Shown here in pieces: positions 1-11,256 of a stretch of 64,000 bases of DNA. This DNA is from Pseudopyrenochaeta lycopersici (taxonomy: Eukaryota > Ascomycota > Dothideomycetes > Pleosporales > Pseudopyrenochaetaceae). The stretch lies in contig NHZP01000007.1 of NCBI GenBank assembly GCA_003313425.1, positions 1,488,001 through 1,552,000 of the forward strand, in the 5' to 3' direction. The notes beneath the pieces are model-generated. The model saw nothing but the letters and a program-made list of their open reading frames with translations, was not told where the DNA came from and did no database searches. The position numbers and the translations under genes were made by a program. How positions within the stretch are numbered: the stretch's first letter is position 1; every line of letters begins with the position of its first letter.

Positions 1-238
1 GACACTTATCCTCATCAAGGGCGATGAACTTGTCGGCCATGAGTTTGTCGAATTCGTCCCTTGCATTACCGCTGCCGTCGCCGCTGGCCATTCTGTCTTC
101 CAAATCGCCTAGAACATCCGAAGAGAACACTTTTCCTTTGTCCGAGATTGCCGCTTCTTGCTCTAACGAAGCTTTGTGTAATTGGGAAAGAATCCCAAGT
201 ACATGTTGTGGGGCTTTGATCGGCGAAACGGTGGACAT
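1..238 (-). CDS. O-methyltransferase, N-terminal part (truncated by window edge)
   Basis: An open frame runs from the ATG at 238 down to the left edge without a stop, giving 79 codons. The N-terminus contains IKAPQHVLGILSQLH and ends with LMADKFIALDEDKC, which resembles the lead-in of fungal class-I (caffeoyl-CoA type) SAM-dependent O-methyltransferases. In that family the segment is followed by the glycine-rich SAM loop, which here would lie outside the window. The methyl-transfer role is therefore inferred only from the N-terminal segment. The substrate cannot be told. The start is the first ATG of the frame. Confidence is good that this is coding and moderate for the family. Confidence 0.55.
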   Translation of the reverse strand, partial: MSTVSPIKAPQHVLGILSQLHKASLEQEAAISDKGKVFSSDVLGDLEDRMASGDGSGNARDEFDKLMADKFIALDEDKC

Positions 239-1086
239 ATTTGTGTCGTTATTGGATTGAGGGGATTCGATGAGACTAAAGATTTGAGGGATATTGCAAC
301 GTAGATAATATCGGAAGTAGACATGTCTGAATTATATATACTGTCCCTAGAAACTAAAATCATGAATTCGCATGGAACTGCCTCAAACAGTCATAGTCAA
401 ATACAAGAAACATGATCGCGGTCGCGCTGTGTTGCCTGATCGCGGGGCAGTACCATAATTGGTGCAACGGAGATCATCTATCCTCCCCGACATACTTTAG
501 ACACAACCAATCATGACTTTATTATTCATGCCACAATCTGCAGAGACGAGCCAGGCTTTGACTCACTCTGAGTATTAGCAGGAGAGTGATGACTTTGTTT
601 TGCATTGCCCAAAATTGAAACCGCTTTGGTCGGAAGTGTCGATGGATGGCGATCGTCCTTGAATACGTGCGCCCTTGCAGACATAAGACCGATAGTGGCC
701 TTACGTCATTACGGTGCTTCTATGGTTCAAACAAGACCGTCAGTAGATATTGTAGACTCGTACAGGCTTAACAGAAGTGCTCTGGAGAAGGGACATTGGT
801 ATACTCCGAAACGAGTCTCTCTACGCATCAGGCACAGAAGGCGACGATGACAGCGTAACATTTGGGTGGGAGAGGTTTTACATATGAAAAGATAGTCACA
901 TTACATGGCTTATAGATGTTTAGGTGAATTCTAATCAGTGTGTGCAGATATATTGTCGTTCAAAGACAAAATACCCCTCATATCTTGCAGGAGGAAAGGA
1001 CAACTTTGACTCCAATCAAATATACACAGCTGGAATGAGCAAAAATCCTAGACTTTGCCTTCATTCACCCTTAATCCCGTTCTCTG
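239..1086. other. Intergenic region, no gene seen
   Basis: This stretch separates the O-methyltransferase start from the 3' end of the GIY-YIG-like gene. It should hold the O-methyltransferase promoter and the terminator of the neighbour. An 82-codon open frame on the plus strand (605-850) has no recognisable features and I do not call it. Confidence 0.5.
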
Positions 1087-2157
1087 TTATCTAAACCGTA
1101 ATCTAGGCTTTGGCGGCGGTCCACCGCTACCATTGAAGAGTACAACTCCCAGCGCCAGCGCCAACCCACCAACAAGGACCCAGCCTGGCACACGAATTTC
1201 GTACTGTTCTTGGAACATGCGTTTTCGCGCGGTTTCGGTGTATCGTTGCTTCATTTGCGCAGGCGTATCCTGCCCCTCGTCCTTCTTTATGTATCCAATC
1301 TCATGCCGCTTCCTCTGCCCCACGTCGCCCCTTCCTGTCGAGGTAAGAATTAGGTACTCCAAGACTAACGGATCATCAGAATCACTTAGATCGAGCCACT
1401 CTCTCGTCTTTTGCCCTTGATCAATTGGACTTGCGATATTCAACCCAGCAAATTCTCCCTCTTTGCCCTCTTTCCTCTTTTTGTTCACGCCTTCAACCCC
1501 ATCTAACCACTCCTCTAGCGTTTGAGGGGGTAAAGTCCGGAACACGAGGCTCATCCACATCTCAAGAACATTCAAAAGTAGTTCGGGCTGATCCATGCCT
1601 GGCAATGTATGACTGCCCATACTAGGTGACGGGAGTAGAGCGATGGGTCCGATGGTGTTATAGATACTATACTGCATAGCGTGATAATGGAGGCTCGGAT
1701 TATCCCTTCGGTATCGGAAATTGAGATGCTGAGCTACGCGTTGCCGAAGGGATATGGCTTGGCCGATGTATATGCGTACTTTTCTGTCAAGGCCAAGTAC
1801 ACCATTTAGGTAAATAGCTCGTCCTTCGAATTTGAGATCCCCATTTACAGTCTTAAGGGCGTCCAAGCTCCATCGTCCTTGGAGAAAAGCCCACACTTGT
1901 GGCCGGACGCATCGAAAACAAAACTCATCCAGTTTGGGATGACGTTCAACCCACTTCCCGTATCTTAAATTGTACTTTGAGTCTTCTTCTTTCAACCTGC
2001 TAAGTAGGTTTGCTAATATCGTCTTTGCTTCGAGTTGCGCTGATGAGAATTCTGGTGGCACATCGTACATTCTTGGTGCTGCATGGTGTTGATGAGGCTG
2101 TGAGAGCCGGGAGGGGGATGGAGAAGGTGAGTCGTTGGAGACTCGGGTAGCAGCCAT
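1087..2157 (-). CDS. GIY-YIG-like domain protein with C-terminal membrane anchor
   Basis: A single-exon gene of 356 aa. Residues 114-116 (AIY) and 130-132 (YIG) sit 16 residues apart, as in the GIY-YIG nuclease fold. Arginines follow at 138/140, and a glutamate in a helical stretch (LNVLEMWMSLVF, about residue 199) is where the metal-binding Glu of the family would be. The first Gly of GIY is Ala here. The last 36 residues contain a hydrophobic segment (WVLVGGLALALGVVLF, about 326-341) followed by a basic, proline-rich tail, so the protein looks tail-anchored with its domain facing the cytosol or nucleus. No role is known to me. Nuclease activity is an inference from the motif. The N-terminus (about 30 aa) is low-complexity Ser/Pro/His. 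It is divergent from SEC13. Confidence 0.75.
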   Translation of the reverse strand: MAATRVSNDSPSPSPSRLSQPHQHHAAPRMYDVPPEFSSAQLEAKTILANLLSRLKEEDSKYNLRYGKWVERHPKLDEFCFRCVRPQVWAFLQGRWSLDALKTVNGDLKFEGRAIYLNGVLGLDRKVRIYIGQAISLRQRVAQHLNFRYRRDNPSLHYHAMQYSIYNTIGPIALLPSPSMGSHTLPGMDQPELLLNVLEMWMSLVFRTLPPQTLEEWLDGVEGVNKKRKEGKEGEFAGLNIASPIDQGQKTREWLDLSDSDDPLVLEYLILTSTGRGDVGQRKRHEIGYIKKDEGQDTPAQMKQRYTETARKRMFQEQYEIRVPGWVLVGGLALALGVVLFNGSGGPPPKPRLRFR

Positions 2158-3077
2158 CTTGTTTCTGTAGAGTACAATTCTACACTTTCAGCGACAGCAA
2201 CGGGAGATATTAGGCAGCGCACGCTTGAGAGCTTAGCGCCGAGGCGACAAGGGTCTTGAGGATTCGGCGAATAGAGTCGTAGCTTAAGTCCTGTGGTCGT
2301 GCCTCTGATATCTAAACTTTTCCTAAAGATGTCTGAAACAGGAGGGAAATCCAGTTCTCAGTCCCAACTCTAAGGAAATGAAGGTTGTTGTTCGCACATT
2401 GTTGCATAGGGAGGAGGCTGGAACTAAGCGCCTGTAACACATGGCGAATCTACCAGATTCGGAAGGTTTGGGGATGCCATTGATTGCGGACGCCCCTCAG
2501 GCCTGCGCCAATCCCAGTGCCGCTGGCGCGTCTGCCGACGTCGTCAATCATAATATCTGGTTTCGTCGGATAAATGGATTTCGACGGTTTCGACGAGCGA
2601 CCGCAAGCTCCACTGCGACGATATTCAGTATTGAAAAGGCCTCGATGTCAAGAGTAGCCCGGGATCTCTTGAGTAGATATTGCGTCCGCTCAGGCTGATG
2701 GAAACACTTCGACTCCCCATGATTGGCGGCACGAAAAACAGGTCCAGGTATACTTATCGAGGTTCCGCCATGCCACAAGTTAGCATGCAGAGTATAGCAG
2801 AGCAAATAAGATACGAGGAGATGGTTCAGTGTTCGACTTTGAATTCCGTGTACCATTCATAATGCTAGCGGACCCCCGCCGATCTAATCTTATCTAATCA
2901 GCCTGGAACTGGCCACGACCCCTGCAATTGAGGACACAGCAACACATGGCGAGTCCAAGCTCTAAATACATCTGGCCGCAACATCGGACTTTCCCACTTC
3001 TCTAAACTGCCTACTGCGAACGCGCTGTCCCACCAATCTGCGATTCCCATCATTCACGCTTCCGCTACACAACGAAC
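2158..3077. other. Divergent intergenic region between GIY-YIG-like gene and SEC13
   Basis: About 0.9 kb between two divergently transcribed genes, expected to hold both promoters. Open frames here (for example 85 codons at 2441-2698 on plus) show no family signature, and I see no supported gene. Confidence 0.5.
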
Positions 3078-4283
3078 ATGGTAAAGCAAATCCCCACCCG
3101 TCAACGCGCCTCCCCGAACTTCTCCCGCTAACTCGCCGTTTCCCATTGCAGGCAAACGTAATAGCGAATTCGGGCCATGATGACATGATTGTACGTCTAC
3201 GGTTCCAATCGAAATCACCTTTACCCGGCCTCTACCCAGACCTCACTTGGACCTGAAGAGTAGCACACACCGGCGCAATGGCAGACCGTGGAGGAAACAT
3301 CGACCTGCTCTCCATAGAAGCTAACGAAGCGCAGCACGATGCCGTACTGGACTACTATGGCCGGCGACTAGCAACTTGCTCTTCGGACAAAACTATCAAG
3401 ATTTTTGAGGTCGAGGGCGAGAAACACACACTGGTCGAGACGCTGAGAGGGTACGTCACCAGCGAATGTCGTGAAGTGCTGGTGTTGATACTTGAACAGG
3501 CATGAAGGCGCCGTCTGGTGTGTAGCATGGGCGCACCCTAAATACGGCAACATCCTTGCGTCCTCCTCCTACGACGGCAAAGTCCTCATCTGGCGCGAAC
3601 AAGCCAACACCTGGCAAAAGATCTACGACGTCGCCCTGCACACTGCTTCCGTAAATCTAGTTGCCTGGGCACCCCATGAAGCCGGATGCCTTCTCGCCTG
3701 TGCTTCCTCGGATGGCAATGTCTCGGTCCTCGAATTTAAGGATAATGCATGGACACATCAAATCTTCCAGGCCTGCGGGAGCGGCGTCAACAGTGTGTCG
3801 TGGGCTCCTGCTGTTGCGCCAGGGCAGGTCATCAGCGCAAGCGGAAACCAAGCGGGTGCTGCGAGGCGATTCGTTACTGGTGGTAGCGATTGTCAGGTCA
3901 AGGTCTGGGATTTCAGTGCTGAGACTGGAAGCTGGCAGAACACACAGATATTGCCAGGGCACACAGACTGGGTGCGCGATGTTGCATGGTCACCAACTGT
4001 CCTTTCCAAGTCATACATTGCCTCTGCATCACAGGACAAGACTGTGCGCATCTGGACATCGTCTGATCTGCGTACGTACAGCTGGTATCAGTAATCAGGA
4101 GAGTGCTAACGTGGGGCAGATGAATGGAAGTCAACCGTCCTTAACGTCGAAGCTGTCGCATGGCGCGTCAGCTGGAGTCTAAGCGGAAATGTACTGGCAG
4201 TAAGCACTGGCGACAACAGGGTCAGCTTGTGGAAGGAGAGGCTGAGCGGCGGATGGGAGTGTGTCAAGACAATTGAGGAGTAG
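3078..4283 (+). CDS. SEC13: COPII coat / nuclear pore WD40 protein Sec13
   Basis: WD40 beta-propeller subunit of the COPII outer coat (with Sec31), also shared with the Y-complex of the nuclear pore and the SEA complex. Exons by splice signals and phase: 3078-3080, 3152-3190, 3335-3450, 3500-4071, 4120-4283, giving 297 aa, the same length as the yeast protein. The first coding exon is only the ATG. The second encodes [13 protein letters not shown], and the third continues [20 protein letters not shown], matching the conserved Sec13 start. Further hallmarks are [33 protein letters not shown] and the C-terminal [20 protein letters not shown] start at the in-frame ATG 3278 would give 302 aa, but would replace the conserved N-terminus with intron sequence, so I reject it. 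Introns are 71, 144, 49 and 48 nt. Confidence 0.95.
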
Positions 4284-4839
4284 ATTTTCAAGAGCAGTCA
4301 TTCGCCCTAGAAGCCATGTTGGAAGCTACAGGTTACCGGCTAGGATGTGCCGTTGAGCTCATGGCCTTCGAGCGCAAAGTAGACTGGAGAGGTGCATTCG
4401 CGGCTTGCTTGGAACGGTGTATCATGAACAAAGCGATATCCGGAAGACAAAATCCATTTTAAAATCCTTTCAAGAAACGATATGTCTAAGCAACGAAAAC
4501 GAGTTGTGTGAATTCCTCTCCCAGATGCCTCTGTCTTGCTCAGCCGTTTCCGTGCAATTTACTTCCCCTAACATAATGCAGTGTCAAGTTCTCGTAACTC
4601 ACATCACCCACAGACAACTTGTCAGCACTTCACCAGTATATGGTCACTCGTTGTCAATTTAAATTCCAAATGTAAGGATATTAAAATGTGACCAACCGTT
4701 GTTCTCCCGATATTTGGATGTTTTGTTTCTCGTGCGGTTGCCTTGTTTCTTTGTAAAGTAAAGCGACGAGAAGTTGATCAATACATAAGAGAACTATCAC
4801 TTTCTATATATGGAAACGTTGCAATCGTAACTACTTGTC
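4284..4839. other. Intergenic region downstream of SEC13
   Basis: AT-leaning non-coding DNA after the SEC13 stop, presumably containing its 3' UTR. An 85-codon plus-strand frame (4405-4662) has no recognisable features. No supported gene. Confidence 0.5.
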
Positions 4840-5274
4840 CTAGCAAATTTTGAAACGCCATGTACTCTCCTTTTCCAAAAGTATTCTCCAGCTGGAGTCG
4901 CGGTACGTGGATTTGCCAACCAATTCAAACATCCCGCTGCGTTCAATAGACTGCAGAACAACAGTCAAGTCTGGATCCATGTGGAACCGCTCGAGCACAT
5001 CGTTGCCCTTGATGAAGTTTAGAGCAATGCTGACGTATATTCATTACATATAAACGGCTGAAACGCTGGCGGCAGTATTCTTCAAGCCAATAGCCCAGAT
5101 GTAAATAAGCTCCCTACACGTCTCTTTTTCTCACTCTACCGGTATTTAGGCCAGTCAGCGCTGCTGATGGTGCTGAAACCCGCTGGGCAATTCAGGTTTG
5201 TACTGATTTTGACCATAACCGTGGAATGTATAATCTAAATGTTTGCGATAGTGCTTGCTTCCAATGTGCGACAT
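4840..5274 (-). CDS. Possible small three-exon gene or gene relic, unknown function
   Basis: I do not recognise this gene. On the minus strand three coding-like pieces can be spliced in phase: 5274-5180 (starts MSHIGSKHYRKH), 5113-5056 (ELIYIWAIGLKNTAASVSA) and 5007-4840 (contains ERFHMDPDLTVVLQSIER, ends FKIC before TAG). Together they give 106 aa. The assumed introns are 66 nt (GTTTCA...GTGTAG) and 48 nt (GTTTAT...ATCAAG), with plausible branch sites but weak donors. All three pieces are in one reading frame, so the alternative is a decayed single-exon gene in which stops, including the tandem TAA TGA at about 5046-5041, interrupt the frame. The last piece is less AT-rich than its flanks. 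It lies on the same strand just downstream of the ankyrin gene. Confidence 0.3.
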
Positions 5275-5450
5275 TTAATTCCCATAGGTATCTTCCTTAG
5301 ATGAATCCAGCACGAAGGGAGGCGATCATGCTCCAAAACCTTGAATCCTATATTCATTACTACTGGGGGAACCAAACCGCAAGTGCTCTTTACTATTCAC
5401 TTAACTATCGTGAAATTAAGTTAATCCATTTGATATACCCGCATTATATT

Positions 5451-8400
5451 CTATACGCCACCTGCATTCGCCATTGCGGTCTTGATCATGTCATGAATAA
5501 CATAATGACCCTCAGCCTCCGCTAGCTCCAAGGCCTTTGCATACCATTTTCTCGGTAAATTCATCGCATCACCAACGTTAAGGAGTAATTGAACCAAATC
5601 TGTTCGTCCATGCTCAGCTGCTCCCTCCAAAGCCGTCCTCCCTCCCTCTTCAGAACATTCTGCGTTCGGGTCCGCGCCGGCGTCCAGCAATATTGAGGCA
5701 ATCCCAGCATAGCCATGGATTGCTGCCAACTGGAATGCGGTCGCTCCTGCCTTTTCACTTGGCGGCGCGTTGACGTTGGCTCCTAGCTGTATAAATAACT
5801 CCACTAGCTCTACGCTACCTCTATCAACCGCTGCTTGAAGCGCCGTTCTCCCGTGGTTGCCCCTTGCTGGGACATCGATGGCCGCGCCATGATTAATGAG
5901 GAGATGAACCATTTCAACGTCAAATCTCTGTACAGCTACTGCGAGCAGAGATCCAATACATGGGTCAGTATCCCATTTGGATTGATAATAGGGGAATTTT
6001 GTATCAATTCTCGCATTGGCACCCGCATCGAGCAGAAGTCTGGTTATCCTGCCATTCGAAGTAGCGACCGCTGCCTGCAGTGGCGTCAATTGGCCTATAA
6101 CAACATGAAGCCAGCTGACGATATGGGCTGAGATGTTGACATCGGCCCGCGCGTTCAAAAAGAGTTGGACGTTTTGCACATTTTGTCGACTCACTGCCGC
6201 AAGAAGCGCTGTTCCTTCGGACCAATCGTTAGGATATGAGGATCCGAGCTTGTAACGACCGGGTAAGTTCACATCTGCGCCAGCTTCCAGCACCAGTCGG
6301 ACTGTGTCGTCATCGTCTATTGCCATTGCTGCCTCTAGTGGAGTTCGCCTCTCCTGCGCTTCGGCTGTCAGAACATCTGCTCGCGCACCAGCTCTAACAA
6401 GCAACCGGGCCAGGTCTAGATTACGATTATCAATTGCAGATTGAAGTGCAGTCCCTTGCACCCAGCACTCGTCTGGTTCCCAAAATATCGGACCAGGGAT
6501 GTTCGGATCCGCACGTCGGCTCATCAAGAGATGAACTAATTCATGATGCTGGCCTATAACCGCCTCCTGGAGTGCAGTTCCATACTGAGCTCTTTGTGAT
6601 ACTGCGTCGATGCTTGCCCCTTTCTCGAGGAGACTCTCTACAACCTGAATGTGCCCTTGCCTTGCTGCTGCCTGGAGTGCAGTGCCGCGCCCGTCATTGA
6701 TTCCGGCATCAATATTGGCCCCATTTTCCAAGAGACGGGCCACAATACGGCTGCTCCCAGCTTTTTCTGCTACTTGAAGAGGAGTCAAGTACATGTCCCC
6801 TTGGTTGGAGGGAGGGTCGACTGCTGCGTTGAAGCGTAGAAGAGTTTCTACAACCTCAGTATTGCATCTTTCAGCTGCCATTCGGAGTGGCTTCCCTGAA
6901 CAATCATCATCAACGTCTGCCCCAGCATATAAAATGAGTTGAACTAGATCAGCGCTGCCTTGCTCGACTGCATGCTGAAGAGCGGTCTTTCTATGACGTC
7001 CCGCAGCTTGGGCATTCGCGTCTGCACCAGCAGCCAAAAGAAGCTTGATTAAATAGATATCACTGATAGCAAATGCTTCTTGAAGTGCAGTACCACACAT
7101 ACCAGCGCCATCGTCGTCAACTGTTGCGCCAACGTTTAGAAGAAATGTCGTGAGTCGATGATCGCCTTTACGAACTGATTCTTGAAGCAGAGTCCCTCTG
7201 GTTCCTCTTGGAGGTCTTGCATTGATATCTGCACCGGCATCAAGGAGAAGCTGAATCAAATCAAAATCTCCTAAATCAACCGCTGATTGGATTGCGTATA
7301 CTTTAGAATCGGCTGTCATGGTCGAGTTTGTGGCAAGCAAGAGCCTTACAATATCGCTGCGAGGATGTTCCGCTGCAATCTCCAGGGTGGTTGCCTGATA
7401 TTCTCCTGATTTTCCAGAAAATGTAGCTGAAATACTAACATCTGCGCCAGCTTGTAGCAATATATTGACAAGTTGAACGTTGCCACGTTGCACGGCTGCG
7501 TGGAGTGCGGTTTCTTCGTACCATCCTCTGCTCTCGGACATGTATTCATTCGTATCATTGATAAATGCACCAGCAAATATTAAGAGCTGCACGAGTCGTA
7601 CATTACCTTGACACACTGCTGCGTAAAGGTCGGTTTGGCGGTATTGACCAGCATGATTCAGAGCATTTGGATCTGCGCCCTTCTCCAATAGCAGCTGGAC
7701 CAGTTCGATGTTACCCTTTCTGACCGCCTCGTTCAGTGCAGTTCCATAAGATTTGCGACCAGAACCTGAGTATTCCAGCAGAGGCGGATTAATAATCGCT
7801 CCAGCATGAATCAAGATATTTGCGATTTCGTAACTGCACGCTTCAACGGCTGTTTTGAGCAAAACCCCTTTCACTAGAGCTGGGGCGTTTACGATAGCAC
7901 CATGATCTAGAAGCAGCTTGACCAATCTTTCATCACCGTTTCGACAAGCTGCCTGTAATGGAGTGCCCAACGACTCCGGAATTTCAAAATTGTTTACGTC
8001 TGCACCTGCCTCCACTAGAACTTGTACCAAACGAATGTTTCCTCGCATGACAACGGCTTGAAGCACGGTCGGCCCCGATCCGATATTAACGTTCGCGCCA
8101 TTTTTGATCAGCAGTTGGACCACCTCAAGCTGATCTTGCATGACTGCTTGTTCGAGTGCTGTCCTGGGAACAGTATTTGTTTGTAAGTTAACATCTGCGC
8201 CCAGTCTGATTAGTCTCTGGACTATTTCGAGGTTGCAATGCGCGACGGCTACGATCAGTGCTGTATGCCTACATTTAGGCTGCTGGACGTTAGCATCAAC
8301 GCCTTTTCGAATAAGTGCCTCAATCAAATCACTGTAGCCTCTCCTAGTCGCTTCGATAAGTACTTCGCAGCCTACAGGTCTTACATTTGCCCCAGCCTGG

Positions 8401-9510
8401 ATCAGGTGCATCGCCAACTCTGCCTGCCCACTATGCACTGCAACGAAGACAGGATACCCAGAAAAGTTTCGCCAAGCATCCAGGACCATGTCTACATTCA
8501 ACTGATGCAGAAGGTCTGTCCTGTTGGCTCGAATTACGTATTCACAGAGCTTTTGGACAATTATCATGGCGGTCGTTGTCTTCGTACGTAGGAGCGATAG
8601 AAGCAGAGCTCCAAACGGACGATCTTTGAGGTGCGTGAGCAGCGTGGACGAAAAGTCCAACGAATTATTGGACATGAGGTACATTGCGTCGCTGAGGAGT
8701 TTCAGTTGCGACGAAACTCCTCCTCTTCTTCCTCTTGTTGCAATCCTTGAGTCTCCAATGCAAGAGATGGATGGCAGTATCATGGCGCGCAATCGAGCTT
8801 CTTTCTGGTGCCCAATTAATGGCTCTGCAAGTGCAGAGAAGTCCGCCCATACGCTCGCTTCATCTGTGATAGTTGTGAGATCCAACCCATTTTCGGTGCA
8901 AACTTTAGCCATGTTAGCATTTTGAGTGACTAGACATGTCAAGGCAGCTATACCTAGAGCTTGGAACGCGGCCTCAAATCTGAGCCACGGGAGATTATTC
9001 CAATTGTGTGTCAAATCTGGAAAATGTTGCGGAGTACTTAATCTGACTTCTTCAGGGGTTTTCGGACTCGGCGCTGGAAAATATAAGTGGTCATCGAATG
9101 CACGATGATAGGGTAGGACATACCTGTGCAATACTTCTCAATGGTTGATTCAAAAGAGTGTCGTGCAATCTCTTTATAGAGTTTGCAGTTAGGAATTAGA
9201 ATCCCATGAACATAAGCATTGGTCTTTTTTCCCTGCTTCTCTCGTTTCTTCACTTTCGCTCCCATGATCTTCCAAAGTGCTGCTGTCTGATTTTTGCTGA
9301 ACTCATTTCCCCATTCACGGAACTTGTTTTCGTACGTTTTTGGCCTTTGCTTAATTAGCCGAGGCTTTTTAATTTGCGTTGCTTAACTTTATACTTTTTA
9401 TCAAAGCCATGTTTCTGTCTCATAATCTCTGCGACTTGCGAAAGCTTTCTATTCTCAACAATCCAGTACTGCTTGATGATCGCCTTGTGTCTGGCCCACT
9501 GGTCACCCAT
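5451..9510 (-). CDS. Clr5-domain ankyrin-repeat protein (about 28 repeats)
   Basis: Three exons: 9510-9395, 9344-9124 and 9073-5451, giving 1319 aa. The two introns are exactly 50 nt each. The first two exons encode a Clr5 domain at the N-terminus (QWARHKAIIKQYWIVENRKL ... VAEIMRQKHGF ... PKTYENKFREWG). From about residue 300 to the end there are about 28 ankyrin units, recognisable by repeated GTALQAAV.RG...VQLLL.AGADVN patterns. Clr5-ankyrin proteins are abundant in filamentous ascomycetes; the ankyrin array is a protein-interaction surface and the Clr5 domain is named after a fission yeast silencing factor. The function of this member is unknown. Without splicing, an ATG at 9131 inside the second intron would be taken as the start and would lose the Clr5 domain. 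The gene is strand-isolated, with long flanks. Confidence 0.88.
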
Positions 9511-10188
9511 CTTGTGGTAAGTGTAAGCAGACAAATTAACTTAGAAAAATGAATCGTGATGCATGAATCTTAGAGCTGTGCCGGTGGAGGAGACAGAAGG
9601 CTGAGTCTGATGTCTTCCCTCACGTGACATTTATGGTGCAAATCGCAGTTATTGGCCATAGCCGAAACCCCCAATGTAGCTCTCTAGCGTTAGTCAAAGC
9701 CTCGCAGCCACGTCATTGGTGTGTGACGGAATCCTTGCGGGGTTGGCCCCGTATTCCTTGCATTGCAGCGTGATTACCAGCAGTGATTGCTATTGGTACT
9801 TCCCAAAACCCTCATCGATCTGCTGGTCGAATGAACATGGTGGCTCAGCCAACTCTAAAAGGTGTCTCATATAGGGCAAAGAGATGCTACTGGCAATATC
9901 CAGAACCCTTATTATCGCTACAAAATGGTTAAACCTTGGAGGAGGTGCCTTGCTAACAAGGCATACGATCTCTTTCTCACAATTTTAAACCTAAGATGGA
10001 GCTCTATTAAATCGACTTAAGGAGCAGGCTACTTTTGATTTCGCTCCAAACAAACTTATCTTTATAATACCACTGTTCAATCGACCTTCGCCCCGAGCGA
10101 GTGACATTCAAACCACTGTCCGAAAAGGGCAGTACCAAGTTATATATACGAAACCAACGTTCTATGTGGATCTGGAACCATCACCACA
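9511..10188. other. Divergent intergenic region
   Basis: Promoter region between the Clr5-ankyrin gene (minus) and the small membrane-protein gene (plus). A CACGTG E-box-like hexamer lies near 9620. No gene seen. Confidence 0.5.
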
Positions 10189-10508
10189 ATGAGTTTATCA
10201 GTCGAGGCCATCGTCGGTATCCTAGGATTGCTATTAGCCTTGCCACCTTCACTGTTTGTGCTGTGGGCTCTCACCCAGCATCGCAACGCGAGTCAAACAA
10301 TCACTGGTAAGTTGGTGTATCCAAAGCCATTATGGCTAATTCTATATCCTAACAACTTTTTTCAGAAGCTGTCGTCGAACTCGGTGCTGTGAATACAGCA
10401 AATGAACCAAATCTCGTCGATGCGCTAGATGCCCATAAACCCATGGGTTTTCCCGACTCGTCTGACAAATCTAAGGTGCCAGGCGCACCGAACCACCAGA
10501 ACGTATAA
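10189..10508 (+). CDS. Small single-pass membrane protein, unknown function
   Basis: Two exons, 10189-10306 and 10366-10508, give 86 aa. The 59-nt intron has a consensus GTAAGT donor, a CTAAC-type branch site and a TTTTTTCAG acceptor, which is the strongest evidence that this is a gene. Residues about 7-27 (IVGILGLLLALPPSLFVLWAL) form a hydrophobic membrane segment, followed by a polar, acidic then basic C-terminus rich in Asn/Asp/Pro. It could be a single-pass membrane protein or carry an uncleaved signal anchor. No family is recognised. The start is the first ATG in frame. Confidence 0.6.
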
Positions 10509-11256
10509 ATTCTTATTAAACTGAACCTCTCAAGGTTTTAGAGATTATGGAGGCGCCAAGCAATACGACCATGGATTAGCCAATTTAGATAGGTCATTGT
10601 ATTGATGATATCGCACCAATCTAATCTTCGTCTCATAAGCAATCATGAAAGCTGTAGTTAAAATAAAAAATAGCCCCAGTCTTCACTCTGCGATCTCGAT
10701 GAATTTGCGCTTGTAGCTCGGGAGCGGCAACGGCTTTCTCCCTTATTCTGCCTTTGCCAACATTTGATTCCATACACACTCTTGCTGCAATACCTACTTC
10801 ATACCAAAACTCACGTCCTCATTACGCCAGTATTTTCTGAGAGATCGGACTCCTGCTTAAGTAAACAATTATGAATATTATGAAGGATCCTGCCACCTTA
10901 TTTGACTAGAACAGGAAGATCTCACGGAAAATTGTATTTGCTCTGGTTCTACTCACCCCCGCAATTGGAAACTTGGGCAGAAACCGCTTTGCAAGGACGA
11001 TTACTGTATTCGGAAGAAGTACTGATAGAGTATACTGGTATGACTGAAGTAGCGATCAGTCTTTTAGCGACGTTATTCTTGGGAGCTGTGAATGCAGGAA
11101 ACGATAAGCTCGGCAAATCACAAGATATGTGGGAAGCTGATTCGAATGACATGCAGTTGTGAGACGCGAAGAAAGTGGTGATATTGTGAATCGAGTGTAA
11201 ATTTTCTTCATGCGGTGGGCGAAGTGGATTTGGTACCTCCGTCTCAGCGCACAATG
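10509..11256. other. Convergent intergenic region
   Basis: Lies between the small membrane-protein gene and the 3' end of the TPR gene. A plus-strand frame ending at 11162 contains, from the ATG near 11040, a 40-codon piece with a signal-peptide-like start (hydrophobic core, then AVNA). With no other support I leave it uncalled. Confidence 0.45.

Noticed and set aside
3278..3334. ATG at 3278 as the SEC13 start
   Set aside because: It would add a non-conserved peptide in place of the expected Sec13 N-terminus, which is fully recovered from exons 3078-3080 and 3152-3190.
9074..9131. ATG at 9131 as the start of the ankyrin gene
   Set aside because: It lies inside a clean GTATGT...CAG 50-nt intron; the upstream exons encode a Clr5 domain in phase.
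10902..11162. 86-codon plus-strand frame with a signal-peptide-like internal start
   Set aside because: Only about 40 residues follow the plausible ATG; no intron, family or codon evidence supports it.
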